Assembly (NCBI GenBank): GCA_019119165.1
Contig: DWXO01000047.1
Span: 35,738-99,737, forward strand
Origin: Candidatus Flavonifractor intestinigallinarum
GTDB taxonomy: Bacteria; Bacillota; Clostridia; Oscillospirales; Oscillospiraceae
Length of the DNA stretch: 64,000 bases
Direction: 5' to 3'
Positions 18,919 to 29,060 of the stretch are shown in pieces. The position numbers and the translations under genes were made by a program. The notes below the pieces were generated by a model. It saw nothing but the letters and a program-made list of their open reading frames with translations. It searched no databases and was not told the DNA's origin. Each line of letters begins with the position of its first letter. Within the stretch, counting starts at the first letter, position 1.

Positions 18919-19156
18919 GCAGCTCCTTGTACAGGGCGGGGGCGTCGGCCTTGCCCACGTGCTCGGCCACCGACAGCACCTCCACCTTCACGGTGCGCTC
19001 GCCGAAGCGCAGCTCCAGCACATCCCCCACCTTCACGTCGTAGCTGGCCTTTACCGGCCGGCCGTTGGCGGTCACCCGCTGGTTGTCGCAGGCCTCGTTG
19101 GCCACCGTCCGGCGCTTGATGAGCCGGGAGACCTTGAGCCATTTGTCCAGGCGCAT
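18911..19156 (-). CDS. rqcP: S4-domain RNA-binding protein (RqcP/YabO)
   Basis: MRLDKWLKVSRLIKRRTVANEACDNQRVTANGRPVKASYDVKVGDVLEL. Confidence 0.92.
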   Translation of the reverse strand: MRLDKWLKVSRLIKRRTVANEACDNQRVTANGRPVKASYDVKVGDVLELRFGERTVKVEVLSVAEHVGKADAPALYKELLS

Positions 19157-19195
19157 AGTTGAGTCCTCCTTGTTCTTTCAAACGATACGATTACA

Positions 19196-19227
19196 AAAAT
19201 GCCCGTCCTTCCGGACGGGCATTTTTT
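19196..19227 (-). terminator. terminator downstream of hup
   Basis: AAAAATGCCCGTCCTTCCGGACGGGCATTTTTT. Confidence 0.85.
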
Positions 19228-19236
19228 ATGGGTCAA

Positions 19237-19512
19237 TTACTGAGCCACAGCGTCCTTCAGGGCCTTGCCGGGCTTGAACACGGGCACCTTGGAGGCGGGG
19301 ATCTTGATGCTCTCCTTGGTCTTGGGGTTGCGGCCGGTGCGCTCGGCACGGCACTTCACCTCAAAGGCGCCAAAGCCAACCAGCTGCACTTTGTCACCCT
19401 CGGCCAGGCACTGGGAAATGACCTCGATAGCGGCGTTGATGGCAGTCTCGGTATCCTTCTTGGACAGGCCGGCCTTCTCGGCGGCCGCATTGATCAGTTC
19501 AGCCTTGTTCAT
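19237..19512 (-). CDS. hup: HU family DNA-binding protein
   Basis: MNKAELINAAAEKAGLSKKDTETAINAAIEVISQCLAEGDKVQLVGFGAFEV...GRNPKT. Confidence 0.97.
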   Translation of the reverse strand: MNKAELINAAAEKAGLSKKDTETAINAAIEVISQCLAEGDKVQLVGFGAFEVKCRAERTGRNPKTKESIKIPASKVPVFKPGKALKDAVAQ

Positions 19513-19569
19513 TTGGTGCGTTCCTCCTGTTTTGCTCTGTACTTGAATATTTACTTAAGGCGTCTGCCT

Positions 19570-20358
19570 TTAAGTTTCCTTGGCGCGCTCCCATAGCTTG
19601 TCCAGTTCTTCCAGAGCCATGCCCTCCATGGCCTGATTCTGGGCGGCGGCCAGCGCCTCCACCTTGGCGAACCGGCTGATGAACTTGTCGGTGGCTTTGC
19701 CCAGCGCCACCTCCGGGTCTGCCTTCAAAAAGCGGGAGACGTTGACGGCGGAGAAGAGCAAATCTCCCAGCTCCTCCTCCACGTTGGTGCCCTGGGCCAC
19801 GGCGGTTTTCAGCTCCTCCAGCTCCTCGGACAGCTTGTCCAGAGCGCCGGAGATATCCGGCCAGTCGAAGCCCGCCTTTTTGGCCTTTTTCTGCACCTTC
19901 TCCGCCCGCCACAGGGCGGGCAGAGAGCGGGCCACGGCGTCCAGGGCGTCGGTGTTGGTGGCCTGGCCCTTTTCCTTGCGCTTGAGCTCCTCCCAGTTGG
20001 TGAGCACCTCGCCGGTGCCGGTTACGCTCACGTCCCCAAACACATGGGGGTGGCGGTAGATGAGCTTTTTGCACACGCCGTCGGCCACGTCGTCCAGATT
20101 GAACCGGCCGGCCTCCTGTTCCATGCGGGCGTGGAAGAGCACCTGGAGCAGCACGTCGCCCAGCTCCTCCTTCAGGTGGTCGGGGTTTTTCTCGTCAATG
20201 GCCTCCACGGCCTCATAGGCCTCCTCCAGGAAGTTGCGGCGGATAGACTCATGGGTCTGTTCCGCGTCCCAGGGGCAGCCGCCGGGGGCGCGGAGGATGC
20301 GGACAATCTCCTCCAGGTCCCGAACGTCATAGGAATCCTTATACTGAAAATCTACCAT
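19570..20358 (-). CDS. mazG: nucleoside triphosphate pyrophosphohydrolase MazG
   Basis: LRAPGGCPWDAEQTHESIRRNFLEEAYEAVEAI...LKEELGDVLLQVLFHARM. Confidence 0.96.
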   Translation of the reverse strand: MVDFQYKDSYDVRDLEEIVRILRAPGGCPWDAEQTHESIRRNFLEEAYEAVEAIDEKNPDHLKEELGDVLLQVLFHARMEQEAGRFNLDDVADGVCKKLIYRHPHVFGDVSVTGTGEVLTNWEELKRKEKGQATNTDALDAVARSLPALWRAEKVQKKAKKAGFDWPDISGALDKLSEELEELKTAVAQGTNVEEELGDLLFSAVNVSRFLKADPEVALGKATDKFISRFAKVEALAAAQNQAMEGMALEELDKLWERAKET

Positions 20359-20395
20359 ATTTCAAGGCCTCCTGCAACCTCTTTTTCCAAAAAAG

Positions 20396-22156
20396 TCAGC
20401 GAATCCGCAAGAGTTTCGCAATCTTATCACCCTTGGGCATCATTTCCAGGTCCTCCTTGGACAGCACCTTCAGCACCACGATGAGGATGACGTACACCAC
20501 CACGCCGGCCAGGATGCCGCCGCCGGTGGCAATGGCGTTTTTGATGAAGGAGCCGGAGAAGTACCGGGCCAGCAGGCCCTGGCAGCCCCAGGCCGCCGCC
20601 GCCATAAAGAGGGAGGCGATGAGGGGCTTGACAAAGACGGGGATGAGCCGGGGGGGCTGGGGCACCAGGCGCTTGATGATGATGAGGTTGAGCACCGACA
20701 CGATCACGAAGCAGGTCAGGGTGCCGATGGGGGCGCCGTAGATCATGAACTTGGGGTTGCCCACCAGGGTGTAGCTGACGATGACCTTGGCCACGCCGCC
20801 GATCACCATGGTGATGATGGGCAGGTTGATGATGCCGTTGGCCTGGAGGATGGCGGAGGCCACCACCTGGATGCACACGAAGAGGGAGGCGATACCCAGG
20901 ATGGACAGCAGAGGTCCGGCAATGGTCTCATCCACGTTGCCGGCGGTGAGCAGCTGGATAATGGGGGTGCCCAGGGCGAACAGACCGAAGCCGCAGGGCA
21001 GGGCGATGAGGGCGGAGATGCGCATGGCGGACTCGGTGGTGCGGTGGGCGCCCAGGCTGTCCCGCCGGGCGATGCAGGCGGACACGGCGGGCACGATGCA
21101 GGCGGTAAAGGGAACCATGAGGTTGAAGGGCAGGTTGTAGATGCTCATGGTCTTGCCGTAGATGCCGTACAGTCCCCGGGCGGAGTCCAGCACCGGGTTG
21201 AGCTGGGTGTCCGGATTGGTGAGCACCTCCGCCTGGAAGGCGGCCAGGTTCTCCTGGAAGATCTCCACCGCCTTGGGGAAGATGTCCAGCACGCTGTTGG
21301 AGATGCCGGTAAGGCCGTCCTGAATGGCGGTGAACACGGTTTGCAGCTGACTCTGCACCAGGTTGGTGTCGATGAGGTTGACGATGGACAGGGTGCAGGA
21401 GCTGAGGGTGATGGGCACCGCCAGCTTGAGCAGGTGGGAGAGGATGCTTCTGCTGCTGTCGGGCACGTCGCTGGAAGGGGTCCGATCCCGCCGGTTGGTG
21501 CGGATGTGGTTAAAGACCAGATAGCACACCGACAGAATGGAGCCGATGGACACGCCCAGCAGCGCGCCGGAGGCGGACAGCCGGTTTTTCAGGTCCTCGT
21601 CGGGGATGGCGGAGTTGAGGATGAGGAAGGCCAGGGCCAGGCCCAGGAACATCTTGGACAGGGCCTCAATGACCTGGGAGACGCCGGTGGGCACCATGTT
21701 CATGTGGCCCTGGGCGTAGCCCCGGAAGGCGGAGCAGATGCAGGTACACAGCACCGCCGGGGACAGGGCCAGCACGGCAAAGACGGCCTTCTCGTTTTGC
21801 AGCACATACTTGGCCACAATGGGAGAGAACACCGACATACACACGAAGCTGAACAGGCCCATGAACAGGAACGCGAAGAAGGCCACCTGGAACACCCGGG
21901 ACTTCTGATTCCGGCGGCCCAGGGTGTTGCACTCGCTCACCGTCTTGGACAGGGCCACGGGCAGGCCCGCGGTGGAGATGGTGAGGAAGAAGGTGTAAAT
22001 GTTGTAGGCCGCGTTGAAGTCGCCGTAGGCCTCGTCGGACAGCAGGGCGGTCAGCGGGATCTTGTAGATGGCGCCGATGACCTTGACGATGATGGTGGTC
22101 ATGGCCAGAATGGCCGCCGCGCCGTAGAAGGTATTTTTTTTCTGCTGGTTTGACAA
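20396..22156 (-). CDS. SpoVB/MurJ-like polysaccharide flippase (YabM position)
   Basis: Polytopic; YKIPLTALLSDEAYGDFNAAYNIYTFFLTISTAGLPVALSKTVSE. Confidence 0.88.
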   Translation of the reverse strand: MSNQQKKNTFYGAAAILAMTTIIVKVIGAIYKIPLTALLSDEAYGDFNAAYNIYTFFLTISTAGLPVALSKTVSECNTLGRRNQKSRVFQVAFFAFLFMGLFSFVCMSVFSPIVAKYVLQNEKAVFAVLALSPAVLCTCICSAFRGYAQGHMNMVPTGVSQVIEALSKMFLGLALAFLILNSAIPDEDLKNRLSASGALLGVSIGSILSVCYLVFNHIRTNRRDRTPSSDVPDSSRSILSHLLKLAVPITLSSCTLSIVNLIDTNLVQSQLQTVFTAIQDGLTGISNSVLDIFPKAVEIFQENLAAFQAEVLTNPDTQLNPVLDSARGLYGIYGKTMSIYNLPFNLMVPFTACIVPAVSACIARRDSLGAHRTTESAMRISALIALPCGFGLFALGTPIIQLLTAGNVDETIAGPLLSILGIASLFVCIQVVASAILQANGIINLPIITMVIGGVAKVIVSYTLVGNPKFMIYGAPIGTLTCFVIVSVLNLIIIKRLVPQPPRLIPVFVKPLIASLFMAAAAWGCQGLLARYFSGSFIKNAIATGGGILAGVVVYVILIVVLKVLSKEDLEMMPKGDKIAKLLRIR

Positions 22157-22168
22157 CGGTAATCCCCC

Positions 22169-23470
22169 TTAGTTGTTCTGGAACAGCAGAGGCAGGGCGT
22201 AGTCCGCCACTTCCCGTCGTACCCGCTCCAGGTCGATGGTCAAAAAGTCCCCATCCTTGTATATGACCTTGCCCCGGGCCATATTCATGCACACGTCGGA
22301 GCCGTGGGCGGCGTAGGCCAGGTTGGAGATCACGCTGTGGCAGGGGGTCAGGTTCAGGTGGGAGAAGTCCACCAGGATCAGGTCGGCCTCATAACCGGCC
22401 TCAATGACGCCGGTCTTGCGGCCCAGAGCCACGCCGCCGTCTCGGGTGGCCATCTTCAGGGCGTCCAGGGGCAGCAGGGCCAGGGGATCGCAGTTAGCCC
22501 CGTTGTGGAGGATGGCGGCAAACTTCAGGTCGCTGAAGAAGTCGGTGCAGTTGTTGGAGGACACGCCGTCGGTGCCCAGGCACACGTTGACCCCCGCCTG
22601 CTTCATGGCGGGCACCGGGGCAATGCCGCTGCCCAGCTTCAGGTTGGAGATGGGGTTGTGGATGGAGGAGATCCCCTTCTCGGCCATGATGGCCCAGTCC
22701 TCAGGGATGGTCCAGACACAGTGGGCGGCAATGGCCCGGCCGTCCCACACGCCGTACTCGTCCAGGGTCTGGATGGGGGTCTTGCCGTGGCGGGCCAGGC
22801 AGGCCTCATGCTCCGCCTTTGTCTCGGAGATGTGGACGTGCATCCCCAGGCCGTGGTCCCGGGCGTAGTCGGCCATCCACTGCCACAGCTCCTTCCGGGA
22901 GGTGTACTCCCCGTGGATGGAGGCGTCGATGCGGATCTGGCCGTCGTTGTAGTTGTGCCACTTTTCGGTCAGCTCCCGCTGGGCCACGCAGTCGCCGTGG
23001 GTGGCGGGGTCGAAGGTGTCCCCGAAGAGCACGCCGCCACAGCACAGGTTGGCGCTGATCCCGGCGGAGGCCACCTCCTGGGCGATGATGTCGGTGTGCA
23101 TATACATATCCGCGATGGTGGTGACGCCGGAGGCGATCATCTCCGCCAGACCCAGGGCGGTGCAGGACCGGACGGCCCGGTCGTCCCAGCGGGCCTCCAC
23201 CGGGAAGATGTAGTTGTTCAGCCAGTCCTGGAGGTTGTTGCCGTCGCCGTAGCCCCGCATGGCGGTCATGGGCACATGGGTGTGGGCGTTGACAAAGCCG
23301 GGCATGAGCACGTTGCCCTTGCCGTCGATCTCCTGGTCAAAGGTTCCCTGGGGGCGGACGGCGCCCACGGAGACGATCTTGGTGCCCTCCACCGCCACAT
23401 AGGCGCCGGGCAGGACGGTGCCCGCCTGGTCCATCAGCACGGCGGTGCAGTTGTGAATGAGAATGGACAT
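22169..23470 (-). CDS. amidohydrolase, 5-methylthioadenosine/S-adenosylhomocysteine deaminase type
   Basis: MPGFVNAHTHVPMTAMRGYGDGNNLQDWLNNYIFPVEARW, MHVHISETKAEHEACLARHGKTP, LGTDGVSSNNCTDFFSDLKFA; ATG 23470. Confidence 0.88.
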   Translation of the reverse strand: MSILIHNCTAVLMDQAGTVLPGAYVAVEGTKIVSVGAVRPQGTFDQEIDGKGNVLMPGFVNAHTHVPMTAMRGYGDGNNLQDWLNNYIFPVEARWDDRAVRSCTALGLAEMIASGVTTIADMYMHTDIIAQEVASAGISANLCCGGVLFGDTFDPATHGDCVAQRELTEKWHNYNDGQIRIDASIHGEYTSRKELWQWMADYARDHGLGMHVHISETKAEHEACLARHGKTPIQTLDEYGVWDGRAIAAHCVWTIPEDWAIMAEKGISSIHNPISNLKLGSGIAPVPAMKQAGVNVCLGTDGVSSNNCTDFFSDLKFAAILHNGANCDPLALLPLDALKMATRDGGVALGRKTGVIEAGYEADLILVDFSHLNLTPCHSVISNLAYAAHGSDVCMNMARGKVIYKDGDFLTIDLERVRREVADYALPLLFQNN

Positions 23471-23501
23471 AGTTTTGTCTCCTTTGGTTGAAATAGACAA
23501 G

Positions 23502-23619
23502 ACCTTCCCCCCTGAGGGGGGAAGGTGGCCTGAAGGGCCGGATGAGGGGGCGTGCGTCACGGGAATCCCCCTCATCAGTCAGCCTGCGGCTGCCAGCTTC
23601 CCCCCAGAGGGGAGAAGCT
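23502..23619. repeat. family A repeat, full doublet
   Basis: ACCTTCCCCCCTGAGGGGGGAAGGTGGCCTGAAGGGCCGGATGAGGGG...CCCCTCATCAGTCAGCCTGCGGCTGCCAGCTTCCCCCCAGAGGGGAGAAGCT. Confidence 0.9.
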
Positions 23620-23624
23620 TCGTC

Positions 23625-24452
23625 TTACCCGATCTGCTTCAGGCAGGAGAGCACCAGCCGGGAGAACTTGTCCTTGCAGGCCTCAGCGGCCTCCAGCACC
23701 TCCTCCTCGGAGAGGGGCTGATCCAGAATCCCGGCGGCCATGTTGGACAGGAGGGTGAAGCCCAGCACCTGCATCCCGCAGTGGCCGGCCACAATGACCT
23801 CGGGGGCGGTGGACATACCCACCGCGTCGGCCCCGGCCATGCGGGCGAAGCGCACCTCGGCGGGGGTCTCGTACTGGGGACCGGGGAAGTACATATACAC
23901 GCCTTCCTTCAGCTCGATGCCCAGCTCCCCGGCGGCCTTCCGGGCCACATCCTGGAGGGCGGGGGTGTACAGGTGGGAGGCGTCGGGGAAGCGCACGCCG
24001 AACTCGGGCAGGTTCTCGCCCCGCAGGGGGGACTCCATGAAGATCTTGATCTGGTCGGTAATGAGCATCAGGTCGCCCGCCTTCCAGCTGGTGTTGACGC
24101 AGCCGGCGGCGTTGGTGACGATGAGGGTGTCGCAGCCCAGCAGCTTGAGCACCCGGACGGCGTAAGCCACCTCCTCGTAGGAGTAGCCCTCATAGTGGTG
24201 CATCCGGCCCTGCATGACGGCTACGCTCTGGCCCTCCAGGGTGCCGAACACCAGGCGGCCCTTGTGGCCGGGAGCGGTGGAGGCCTTGAAGTGGGGGATC
24301 TCCCCGTAGGGCACGGCAATGGCGTTCTCCACGATATCCCCCATGTAGCCCAGGCCGGAGCCCAGGATCATGGCCACCTTGGGGGCAAAGGTACCGATCT
24401 TGCTGCGGATGTAGTCGGCGCTCTCCTGATACTGCGCAAAGGTATAGTTCAT
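23625..24452 (-). CDS. purine-nucleoside phosphorylase
   Basis: VAMILGSGLGYMGDIVE, GHKGRLVFGTLEGQSVAVMQGRMHHYEGYS, TNAAGCVN. Confidence 0.95.
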   Translation of the reverse strand: MNYTFAQYQESADYIRSKIGTFAPKVAMILGSGLGYMGDIVENAIAVPYGEIPHFKASTAPGHKGRLVFGTLEGQSVAVMQGRMHHYEGYSYEEVAYAVRVLKLLGCDTLIVTNAAGCVNTSWKAGDLMLITDQIKIFMESPLRGENLPEFGVRFPDASHLYTPALQDVARKAAGELGIELKEGVYMYFPGPQYETPAEVRFARMAGADAVGMSTAPEVIVAGHCGMQVLGFTLLSNMAAGILDQPLSEEEVLEAAEACKDKFSRLVLSCLKQIG

Positions 24453-24645
24453 AAATGATCCTCCTTAACAGCGGATGAAAGTAAAAGTTTTCGGTCCTAT
24501 GAAAGGTTAATCTATGTAATTATACACCTTGTAATAGCAAAAAGCAACGAGGATTGCAGGCCGGAAAGGGGAACAGAAGTTCCAGAACTCCCCTCTTGAC
24601 TGGTACGTTTGTTCGATATATAATGGGGCCAAAGGGGGGAGTACG

Positions 24646-25896
24646 GTGGAGCTGATGGACAAGCTGACCATTTTGGCGGACGCGGCCAAATATGACGCAG
24701 CCTGCACCTCCAGCGGGGTGGACCGGCGGGGAGGCAAGGGCATGGGCAGCACCATGGCCGCCGGGTGCTGCCACTCCTTCTCCGCCGACGGGCGGTGTAT
24801 TTCACTTTTAAAAGTGCTGTATACCAACCGCTGTATCTACGACTGCGCCTACTGTGTCAACCGCCGGTCCAACGACCTGCCCCGGGCGGCCTTCACCCCA
24901 AGGGAGCTGGCGGAGCTGACCATGGCCTTCTACCGGCGCAACTATATCGAGGGCCTGTTCCTGTCCTCGGCGGTGTGGGTCAGCCCCGACCGTACCACCG
25001 AGGAGATGATATCCGCCCTCACCCTCCTGCGGCAGGAGTACGGCTTTCACGGCTATATCCACGCCAAGGCCATCCCCGGGGCCGACCCGCTCCTCACCCA
25101 GCGGCTGGGCCAGCTGGCCGACCGGCTATCCGTCAACATTGAGCTGCCCAGCGAGGACAGCCTCCATAAATTGTGCCCGGACAAGGAGAAAAAGGCCATT
25201 CTGGCCCCCATGGCCCAGATCCGGGACGGCATCACCCAGGCCAAGGGGGAGCTGGTGAGGTACAGGCACGCCCCCCGCTTTGCCCCGGCGGGCCAGTCCA
25301 CCCAGATGATCATTGGGGCCACCCCCGAGAGCGACAAGCACATTTTGACCCTGACCCAGGCTTTATATGACCAGTATAAGCTGAAACGGGTGTTTTTCTC
25401 CGCCTATATGCCGGTGTCCGACAGTTCCCTCCTCCCTGCCCGGCGGGACTTCAAGCCGCCCCTGCTGCGGGAGCACCGGCTGTACCAAGCCGACTGGCTG
25501 CTGCGGTTCTACCACTTCCGGGCGGAGGAGCTGCTGGACGAGGCCCACCCCAATTTCGACACCCGGGTGGACCCCAAGTGTGCCTGGGCCCTGGGGCACA
25601 TGGAGCAGTTTCCGGTGGAGGTGAACCGGGCCGACTATGAGACTCTCCTGCGGGTGCCCGGCATCGGGGTGGTGTCCGCCAAACGGATTTTAACCGCCCG
25701 GCGGGTGGGGCCCCTCACCTTCTCGGGCCTGAAAACCCTGGGGGTGGTGCTAAAACGGGCCCAGTATTTTATCACCTGCTCGGGGAAAATGCTGGAGGGG
25801 CTGAGGGTGAACCCCGACGGGGTGCTCCGCCATCTGGTGGCCCTGGAAAGGCCCGCCCTGGCGGGCCATGAGCCGGAACAGCTGTCATTGTTCTGA
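24646..25896 (+). CDS. putative DNA modification/repair radical SAM protein (UDG-linked rSAM type)
   Basis: CISLLKVLYTNRCIYDCAYCVNRRSNDLPRAAFTPRELAEL (CxxxCxxC) and C-terminal HhH-like VNRADYETLLRVPGIGVVSAKRILTAR. Confidence 0.88.
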   Translation: MELMDKLTILADAAKYDAACTSSGVDRRGGKGMGSTMAAGCCHSFSADGRCISLLKVLYTNRCIYDCAYCVNRRSNDLPRAAFTPRELAELTMAFYRRNYIEGLFLSSAVWVSPDRTTEEMISALTLLRQEYGFHGYIHAKAIPGADPLLTQRLGQLADRLSVNIELPSEDSLHKLCPDKEKKAILAPMAQIRDGITQAKGELVRYRHAPRFAPAGQSTQMIIGATPESDKHILTLTQALYDQYKLKRVFFSAYMPVSDSSLLPARRDFKPPLLREHRLYQADWLLRFYHFRAEELLDEAHPNFDTRVDPKCAWALGHMEQFPVEVNRADYETLLRVPGIGVVSAKRILTARRVGPLTFSGLKTLGVVLKRAQYFITCSGKMLEGLRVNPDGVLRHLVALERPALAGHEPEQLSLF

Positions 25897-25920
25897 GGGG
25901 CGGCCTTTATGGCCGCCCGT
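25894..25920. repeat. family B hairpin repeat (GTAGGGGC type, partial)
   Basis: GAGGGGCGGCCTTTATGGCCGCCCGT. Confidence 0.75.
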
Positions 25921-25952
25921 CTCCCCCATCCGCACCGTGAAAGGAGGTCCCC

Positions 25953-26735
25953 ATGGACTGGCCCAGATTTGCCTACGAATACGACGGCAGCTTTGCCGGA
26001 TTTCTCACCTGCGTGTTTGAAGCCTACGCCCACAAGGAGGAGCCCGCCTGCTTCCTCACCCACGGGGACGGCCGGATGACCCTGTGGCCGGAGCGGGCGG
26101 TGGACACCGACCACCAGAAGGCCCGGCGGGTGTACCGCTCCCTGGAGCGGAGCATGGGCGCCCAGGGCAAGCGGCTGGTGACCTACGGCTTTCTCACCTG
26201 CCTGGAGGAGCGGGAGCTAATCCTGTGGGACTTTCTCCGGCTGGGCTACGAGCGGGGGCCGTCGGTGGTGCGGGACCTGACAAACCCCCGGGTGGCCGCG
26301 CTGGGCAAGGCGGTGGGGCACCTGACAAACGAGGCCCACCTGCTCAAGGGCTTCACCCGCTTTTCCGATCAGGACGGGGTGCTGGCCGGGGAGATTCAGC
26401 CCCAAAACCGGGTGCTCCCCCTGCTGCGGCCCCACTTTGCCGCCCGCTACCCCGGGGAGACCCTGGTGCTCTACGACCGCACCCACCGGGAGGCCCTGTT
26501 CTGCCAGAAGGGAAAGTGGGCCATCGTGCCCCTGGACCGGTTCCACCTGGCCCCGCCCGGGGCGGGGGAGCTGGATTGGCGGGCCCTGTGGCGGCAGTTT
26601 TACGATACCATTGCCATTGAGGGCCGCTATAACCCCAAATGCCGTATGACCCATATGCCCAAGCGCTACTGGGGCACCATGACCGAATTTCAGCGGGAGG
26701 CTCCATCCCCCTCCGGCGCTATGGAACAAATTTGA
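25953..26735 (+). CDS. TIGR03915-like putative DNA repair protein (rSAM-linked, DUF4130-like)
   Basis: MDWPRFAYEYDGSFAGFLTCVFEAYAHKEEP...HLTNEAHLLKGFTRFSDQDGVLAGEIQPQNRVLPLLRPHFAARYPGETLVLYDRTHREAL. Confidence 0.85.
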   Translation: MDWPRFAYEYDGSFAGFLTCVFEAYAHKEEPACFLTHGDGRMTLWPERAVDTDHQKARRVYRSLERSMGAQGKRLVTYGFLTCLEERELILWDFLRLGYERGPSVVRDLTNPRVAALGKAVGHLTNEAHLLKGFTRFSDQDGVLAGEIQPQNRVLPLLRPHFAARYPGETLVLYDRTHREALFCQKGKWAIVPLDRFHLAPPGAGELDWRALWRQFYDTIAIEGRYNPKCRMTHMPKRYWGTMTEFQREAPSPSGAMEQI

Positions 26736-26736
26736 A

Positions 26737-26775
26737 GGACGCGCTGCAAAATTGCGGCGCGTCCCCCTTTTTCCC
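26737..26775 (+). terminator. intrinsic terminator
   Basis: GGACGCGC-N12-GCGCGTCC followed by CCCTTTTTC. Confidence 0.75.
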
Positions 26776-26817
26776 GGGAAAAGAGGGGGGAAAGGATTCT
26801 TCCGGAGACGAATTTTC

Positions 26818-26846
26818 TTGACAGAAGGCCCGTACAGCCTTAAAAT
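26818..26846 (+). promoter_or_regulatory. sigma-A-type promoter for rny
   Basis: TTGACA-N17-TAAAAT upstream of rny. Confidence 0.6.
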
Positions 26847-26991
26847 AGTTTCGGTGCATTTTTTGAAGGGCAAGGGGTACGCTCTTCAAATTTTTGTGCG
26901 GGTCGGACAAATCCGTGCCCGCCGCCCACATGGGAATTGAACAAAACGATCGAAACAAAAATCCAAACAGATGGAGGTGTGAACCCGGCTC

Positions 26992-28539
26992 ATGTTGCAA
27001 ATTATATTAGCAGCCGTGATTGCGTTTGTGGTGGCGGCTGTGGTGTTTTTTGCCCTTGGCATCCAGTACCGCCGCCGCGTGGCGGAGAAGGAGATCTCCA
27101 GCGCGGAGGAGGAGGCCAAGCGCATTATCAACGAGTCCATCAAGAGCGCCGAGAGCAAGAAGCGCGAGGCCCTGGTGGAGGCCAAGGAGGAGATCCTCCA
27201 GGCCCGCAACGAGTACGAACGAGAAGTGAAAGAGCGCCGGGCCGACCTGCAGAAGCAGGAGCGGCGCTTGCAGCAGAAGGAAGAGAACCTGGACCGCAAG
27301 ACCGAGAACATGGAGAAGAAGGAGGACACCCTGCAGCGCAAGCTGGCCGAGCTGGAAGAGGCCCGGGAAGAGGTGGCCACCGTCAAAAAGACCCAGATGG
27401 AGGTGCTGGAGCGGATCTCCGGCTTTACCGCTGAGGAGGCCAAGGACTACCTGATCAACCAGCTGGCTGAGGAAGTGACCCACGAGTCGGCCATGAAGGT
27501 GCGGGAGATCGAGGCCCAGTTCAAGGAGGAGGCAGACCAGAAGGCCAAGGAGATCCTGTCCCTGGCCATCCAGCGCTGCGCCGCGGACCATGTGGCGGAA
27601 GCCACCGTCTCTGTGGTACCCCTGCCCAACGATGAGATGAAGGGCCGCATCATCGGCCGCGAGGGCCGCAACATCCGCACCCTGGAGACCCTGACCGGGG
27701 TGGACCTGAACATTGACGACACCCCCGAGGTGATCACCGTCTCCTGCTTCGACCCCGTCCGCCGGGAGATCGCCCGGCTGGCTCTGGAGAAGCTGATCCA
27801 GGACGGCCGCATCCACCCCACCCGCATCGAGGAGATGGTGGAGAAGGCCAAGCGGGAGGTGGACGCCACCATCAAGGCCGAGGGCGAGCGCGCCGTGTTC
27901 GAGACCAACGTCCACGGCCTGCACCCCGAGCTGATCAAGCTGCTGGGCCGGATGCGCTACCGCACCAGCTACGGCCAGAACGTTTTGAACCACTCCATCG
28001 AGGTGTGCCATCTGGCCGGTCTGCTGGCCGCCGAGATCGGCGCCGACGTCACCGAGGCCAAGCGGGCCGGTCTGCTCCACGACCTTGGCAAGGCCATCGA
28101 CCATGAGGTGGAGGGCTCCCACGTCCAGATCGGCGTGGAGCTGGCCCGGAAGTACCGGGAGAGCGAGAACGTGATTCACGCCATCCAGGCCCACCACAAC
28201 GATGTGGAGCCCCAGACGGTGGTGGCCTGCCTGGTCCAGGCGGCCGACGCTATCTCCGCCGCCCGGCCCGGCGCCCGGCGGGAGAACCTGGAGAACTACA
28301 TCAAGCGTCTGGAGAAGCTGGAGGAGGTCACCTCCTCCTTCCCCGGCGTGGAGAAGTCCTACGCCATCCAGGCGGGCCGGGAGGTCCGCATCATGGTGGC
28401 CCCCGACAAGGTCAGCGAGGACCAGATGGTGCTGCTGGCCCGGGACATCGCCAAGAAGATCGAGGAAGAGCTGGAATACCCCGGCCAGATCAAGGTGAAT
28501 ATGATCCGGGAGACCAAAGTGGTGGATTACGCCAAGTAA
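26992..28539 (+). CDS. rny: ribonuclease Y
   Basis: N-terminal TM plus coiled coil, KH region [23 protein letters not shown] region [22 protein letters not shown]. Confidence 0.97.
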   Translation: MLQIILAAVIAFVVAAVVFFALGIQYRRRVAEKEISSAEEEAKRIINESIKSAESKKREALVEAKEEILQARNEYEREVKERRADLQKQERRLQQKEENLDRKTENMEKKEDTLQRKLAELEEAREEVATVKKTQMEVLERISGFTAEEAKDYLINQLAEEVTHESAMKVREIEAQFKEEADQKAKEILSLAIQRCAADHVAEATVSVVPLPNDEMKGRIIGREGRNIRTLETLTGVDLNIDDTPEVITVSCFDPVRREIARLALEKLIQDGRIHPTRIEEMVEKAKREVDATIKAEGERAVFETNVHGLHPELIKLLGRMRYRTSYGQNVLNHSIEVCHLAGLLAAEIGADVTEAKRAGLLHDLGKAIDHEVEGSHVQIGVELARKYRESENVIHAIQAHHNDVEPQTVVACLVQAADAISAARPGARRENLENYIKRLEKLEEVTSSFPGVEKSYAIQAGREVRIMVAPDKVSEDQMVLLARDIAKKIEEELEYPGQIKVNMIRETKVVDYAK

Positions 28540-28550
28540 TCAAAGGGATG

Positions 28551-28587
28551 AAACCGGCGGGCTGCGTTAGCAGCCCGCCGGTTTTTG
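28551..28587 (+). terminator. intrinsic terminator
   Basis: AAACCGGCGGGCTGCGTTAGCAGCCCGCCGGTTTTTG. Confidence 0.9.
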
Positions 28588-28588
28588 T

Positions 28589-28855
28589 TTAGATGCCTTT
28601 GTATTTCCGCCGGGTGGCGATGCCGCCCCGGATGTGGCGCTCGGCCTTGTTCTCCTCCAGCACCCCCTTTACCTGGAGGTACAGGGGCCGGTTGAAGGAG
28701 GGCAGGCGTTCGCTGAGGTCCTTATGTACGGTGGATTTGCTGATGCCGAACTGCCGGGCGGCGGCCCGCACCGTGGCACGGTTCTCTATGATGTAAAGCG
28801 CCAGCCGGCAGGCGCGTTCCTCGATGTTCCCTTTCAAGCAGCAACACTCCTCCAT
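28589..28855 (-). CDS. spoIIID: sporulation transcriptional regulator SpoIIID
   Basis: MEECCCLKGNIEERACRLALYIIENRATVRAAARQFGISKSTVHKDLSERLP. Confidence 0.95.
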   Translation of the reverse strand: MEECCCLKGNIEERACRLALYIIENRATVRAAARQFGISKSTVHKDLSERLPSFNRPLYLQVKGVLEENKAERHIRGGIATRRKYKGI

Positions 28856-29060
28856 TCATTCTCTGGTGGAGTATATGAGGTGGGGCGGACAGATATTTCT
28901 GTCCCGGCGGGAAAGGGGCTTGTAATGTAGAGCGGCTTGGTAGATAATAGAGGGGCGTCAAAGCGGAAAACAGGCCGCCTTATGGAAGAAAAAGGGCAAA
29001 AACGGGCATGATACCGCCGAGACCCTACTATCTTAAATTCATGACGGAGAAAGTGACTCT

